This document shows positions 5,605 through 8,061 of a DNA stretch of 8,061 nt, piece after piece. Below the pieces are notes generated by a model. That model saw nothing but the letters and a program-made list of their open reading frames with translations, was not told the origin of the DNA and made no database searches. Source of the DNA: a bacterium UBA7470 (GTDB taxonomy: Bacteria > Pseudomonadota > Gammaproteobacteria > Burkholderiales > Burkholderiaceae_C); NCBI GenBank assembly GCA_002479815.1, contig DLPA01000061.1, forward strand, positions 5,551 to 13,611, given 5' to 3'. Every line of letters begins with the position of its first letter. The first letter of the stretch is position 1. The position numbers and the translations under genes are program-made.

Positions 5605-6879
5605 TCAGCACCCGCGTGTCACCGGCACGTCCAAGGGGTCGGTGTGGGTTTTAGGGATGCTCATGTGCTTGCCCAATTCCCATTTGGCGATGGCGTTGCG
5701 GTGCACTTCGTCGGGGCCGTCGGCCAAGCGCAGGGTGCGCTGGGTGGCGTAGGCGTAGGCCAGTGGGAAGTCGTCGCTGACACCGCCGCCGCCGTGGGCT
5801 TGAATGGCCCAGTCGATGATTTTGGTGGCGACGTTGGGCGCAACCACTTTAATCATGGCAATTTCGGTGCGGGCGACTTTGTTGCCCACGGTGTCCATCA
5901 TGTAAGCGGCTTTGAGCGTCAGCAAACGGGCTTGGTCGATCATGCAGCGGGCTTCGGCGATGCGCTCGTGCCATATCGTTTGGCTGGAAATGGGCTTGCC
6001 AAAGGCCACGCGGGTGTTGAGTCGTTTGCACATCAACTCTAGGGCACGCTCTGCCGCGCCGATGGAGCGCATGCAGTGGTGAATGCGTCCGGGGCCTAAG
6101 CGGCCTTGCGCGATTTCAAAGCCTCGGCCTTCGCCCAGCAGCAAACTGTTTGCCACGGGCACGCGCACGTTCTTCAACACCACTTCCATGTGACCGTGGG
6201 GGGCATCGTCGTAGCCAAAGACCGACAGCGGGCGCACCACCTCAATGCCCGGCGCGTTGGAGGGGACCAAGAGCATGGACTGCTGCTGGTGCTTGCCCGC
6301 GCTCGGGTCGGTTTTGCCCATCAGCACATACACGGCACAGCGAGGATCACCCGCGCCAGACGACCACCATTTCCGACCATTGATGACGTAATCGTCGCCG
6401 TCGCGCTCCATGCGGCATTGGATGTTGGTGGCATCTGAGGAGGCGACTTCAGGCTCGGTCATCAAAAAAGCCGAGCGAATTTCGCCGCGCAGCAGCGGCT
6501 CCAGCCACTGGTCTTTTTGCGCTTCCGTGCCGTAGCGTTCCATGGTTTCCATGTTGCCGGTGTCGGGGGCCGAGCAATTGAACACCTCGGCAGCAAAGGG
6601 CACGCGGCCCATGATCTCGCACAAGGGGGCGTATTCCAAATTCGACAAGCCCTCGGGCGCACGGCTGGAGCGCGGCAAAAACAAATTCCACAACCCCTGC
6701 TCACGCGCCTTGGGCTTGAGTTCTTCGATCAAGGCGGTGGGCACCCACGCATTGCCTTTGGCGCGGTTGGCGGCAATCTCGGCAAAAAACCGGCCTTCGT
6801 TGGGGTAGATGTGTTCATCCATAAAGGCCAGCAAACGGGCTTGCAAGTCTTGGACTTTGGGGGTGTAGTCGAAGTTCAT
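5605..6879 (-). CDS. Acyl-CoA dehydrogenase, ACAD10/ACAD11-like (LvaC-like)
   Basis: A flavin-dependent enzyme of the acyl-CoA dehydrogenase superfamily, 424 residues. The helical N-domain spans about 1-135. The FAD/substrate beta region includes FLMTEPEVASSDATNI (138-153) and the flavin-contacting NGRKWWSSGAG (167-177). The C-terminal helical domain carries AFGKPISSQ (292-300), IQAHGGGGVSDDFPLA (359-374) and RLADGPDEVHR (384-394). In that last motif Asp387 aligns with the position of the catalytic Glu in MCAD-type enzymes; this DGPDEVHR signature is typical of the ACAD10/11 group. Together with the adjacent phosphotransferase it resembles LvaC, which acts on 4-phosphoacyl-CoA in levulinate catabolism, so the activity may be phosphate elimination rather than simple dehydrogenation. 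The ATG at 6879 has only a weak purine site (GAAAG). Family is certain, reaction inferred. Confidence 0.93.
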   Translation of the reverse strand: MNFDYTPKVQDLQARLLAFMDEHIYPNEGRFFAEIAANRAKGNAWVPTALIEELKPKAREQGLWNLFLPRSSRAPEGLSNLEYAPLCEIMGRVPFAAEVFNCSAPDTGNMETMERYGTEAQKDQWLEPLLRGEIRSAFLMTEPEVASSDATNIQCRMERDGDDYVINGRKWWSSGAGDPRCAVYVLMGKTDPSAGKHQQQSMLLVPSNAPGIEVVRPLSVFGYDDAPHGHMEVVLKNVRVPVANSLLLGEGRGFEIAQGRLGPGRIHHCMRSIGAAERALELMCKRLNTRVAFGKPISSQTIWHERIAEARCMIDQARLLTLKAAYMMDTVGNKVARTEIAMIKVVAPNVATKIIDWAIQAHGGGGVSDDFPLAYAYATQRTLRLADGPDEVHRNAIAKWELGKHMSIPKTHTDPLDVPVTRGC

Positions 6880-6910
6880 GGGGGTACTTTCGTGATGATG
6901 AAGGTAGAAA

Positions 6911-6982
6911 ATTTAAATAAAATTGGCAGTTGGCGCTTGAAAATAAAGCGAAAGAAGCTCACATTTTTAATATTTTGAAAAC
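6911..6982 (+). repeat. Dispersed intergenic repeat, copy C (divergent)
   Basis: A weaker fourth copy in the 111-base gap between the phosphotransferase and acyl-CoA dehydrogenase genes. It shows ATTTAAATAAAATTGGCA, then about 20 bases, GCGAAAGAAGCTCACATTTTT (split here: GCG at 6948, AGCTCAC at 6955-6961), and TATTTTGAAAAC. The order and the spacing from TGGC to GCG (24 bases, against 23 in copy A) fit the family, but the palindrome's left half is degraded. Its orientation is opposite to the genes around it. Confidence 0.45.
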
Positions 6983-6990
6983 GCACTGAC

Positions 6991-8061
6991 TCAAGCTTGT
7001 TGGGCGTAGTGCCACGCCATACGCGCCATCGGTGCAGCACCTGCGGCAGATGCAATCGCTTGGGCACTGGAGGCTGTGCCTGTTTGCACCCGTTTGGCAA
7101 TGCCTTGCAAAATCGCAGCCAAGCGGAACATGTTGTAGGCCAAGTAAAAATTCCAATCGGCTTTCAGGGCTTCGGGGGTGATGAAGCCGGTTTGCTCGCA
7201 ATAGCGGGCGATGTACTCGTCTTCTGAGGGAATGCCCAAGGCGGCATGATCCAAGCCCGCAATGCCACGAAACACGCCGGGCGCGATGTGCCAGCTCATG
7301 CAGTGGTAGCTGAAATCGGCCAGCGGGTGGCCCAAGGTGGACAGCTCCCAATCCAACACCGCCAAGATGCGGCTCTCGGTGGGGTGGAACATCACGTTGT
7401 CCAGCCGATAGTCGCCATGCACGATAGATACCAAGCGTTCATCGCGCGCGGCGGCTGGAATATGAGTGGGCAGCCACGCGATGAGATGATCCATTTCAGG
7501 AATCGGGTCGGTGATGGAGGCCAGATATTGCTTGCTCCAACGCCCAATTTGGCGCTCGAAGTAATTGCCGGGTTTGCCATAGTCGCTCAGACCCACGGCA
7601 GCGGGGACGACGCGATGCAGCTCGGCCATCACGCGGTTCATTTCTAGGTAAATGGCCCGCCGTTCGTCGGGGGTGGCATCGGGCAGGGATTGTTCCCACA
7701 TCACGCGACCGTCAACGTGTTCCATGATGTAAAACGCGCGACCGATCACCGATTCGTCTTCACACAAGGCCAGCATTTGGGCCACAGGGACGGCGGTGTC
7801 GTGCAGCGCGTGCATGACCCGAAACTCCCGCTCGATGGCGTGGGCCGAGGGGAGCAGCTTGGCAACAGGGCCGGGCTTGGCCCGCATCACATAGGTGGCG
7901 GTGGGCGTGCTGAGTTGGTACGTGGGGTTGGACTGACCGCCTTTGAACTTGTCCACCGTCAAAGGCCCCGCAAAGTCGGGTATGTGGTCTTGCAGCCAGC
8001 GACTCAAAGCTTCAATGTCGATGGCGTGGGGGCTGCTGCTGGTGTGGGTGGAGGCGGGTGT
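6991..8061 (-). CDS. APH-family phosphotransferase, ACAD10/11 N-terminal-like (LvaA-like), 5' end outside window
   Basis: A kinase-like enzyme of the aminoglycoside phosphotransferase fold, in the subgroup matching the N-terminal half of animal ACAD10/11 and bacterial LvaA. The frame stays open to the window edge, and the 18 residues before the TTG at 8007 (ending SSPHAIDIEAL) look like genuine family N-terminus, so that TTG is not taken as the start. Numbering from the TTG: FKGGQSNPTYQL (21-32) is the nucleotide-loop region, Lys44 in MRAKPGP the likely ATP lysine, HGDYRLDN (197-204) the catalytic loop with Asp199 and Asn204, and DWELSTLGHPLAD (219-231) the metal-binding segment with Asp219. 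All key residues are present. The likely substrate is a hydroxyacyl-CoA rather than an antibiotic, given the adjacent acyl-CoA dehydrogenase 111 bases downstream. Family firm; substrate is inference from context. Confidence 0.9.
   Translation of the reverse strand, partial: TPASTHTSSSPHAIDIEALSRWLQDHIPDFAGPLTVDKFKGGQSNPTYQLSTPTATYVMRAKPGPVAKLLPSAHAIEREFRVMHALHDTAVPVAQMLALCEDESVIGRAFYIMEHVDGRVMWEQSLPDATPDERRAIYLEMNRVMAELHRVVPAAVGLSDYGKPGNYFERQIGRWSKQYLASITDPIPEMDHLIAWLPTHIPAAARDERLVSIVHGDYRLDNVMFHPTESRILAVLDWELSTLGHPLADFSYHCMSWHIAPGVFRGIAGLDHAALGIPSEDEYIARYCEQTGFITPEALKADWNFYLAYNMFRLAAILQGIAKRVQTGTASSAQAIASAAGAAPMARMAWHYAQQA

Noticed and set aside
6991..8061. Antibiotic resistance aminoglycoside phosphotransferase
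   Set aside because: The APH fold is shared, but the GGQSNPTY and DWELSTLGHPLAD patterns and the neighbouring acyl-CoA dehydrogenase point to the ACAD11/LvaA-like metabolic kinases.

Overview
The window looks like a chromosomal segment of a betaproteobacterium, most likely Comamonadaceae (Limnohabitans, Rhodoferax or Polaromonas-like). I infer this from moderately GC-rich coding DNA with AT-rich intergenic gaps and from the protein families present. No rRNA, tRNA, CRISPR array, transposase or phage gene is visible. The genus is inference and would need a similarity search.

Layout: positions 1-3864 carry a plus-strand amino-acid uptake and use block. It holds the 3' end of a general L-amino-acid ABC permease (aapQ-like), a second permease (aapM-like), the ATPase (aapP-like), a 92-residue unrecognised protein, and a PLP enzyme of the D-serine dehydratase/D-threonine aldolase-like group (usually annotated amino acid deaminase). 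The transporter would import amino acids through the inner membrane, and the PLP enzyme could then consume a D-amino or hydroxy-amino acid in the cytoplasm. Positions 3865-4188 are a non-coding AT-rich gap that holds a long imperfect inverted repeat. Positions 4189-4839 encode a membrane-anchored DUF2726 protein with a probable TTG start.

Positions 4873-8061 form a convergent minus-strand block, read from right to left: an APH-like phosphotransferase (5' end outside the window), an acyl-CoA dehydrogenase, and a YfcG-like glutathione S-transferase. The first two look like the separate bacterial versions of the two halves of animal ACAD10/ACAD11, and resemble the LvaA/LvaC pair of levulinate catabolism. 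The likely chemistry is phosphorylation of a 4-hydroxyacyl-CoA followed by conversion to an enoyl-CoA for beta-oxidation.

The most notable non-coding signal is a family of about 70-110 bp repeats, found once or twice in every intergenic gap longer than 100 bp (four copies). The core resembles TTGCGTAAGCAGCTCAC followed by a T tract. Two copies face each other around position 3990 and form a MITE-like or long-hairpin structure.
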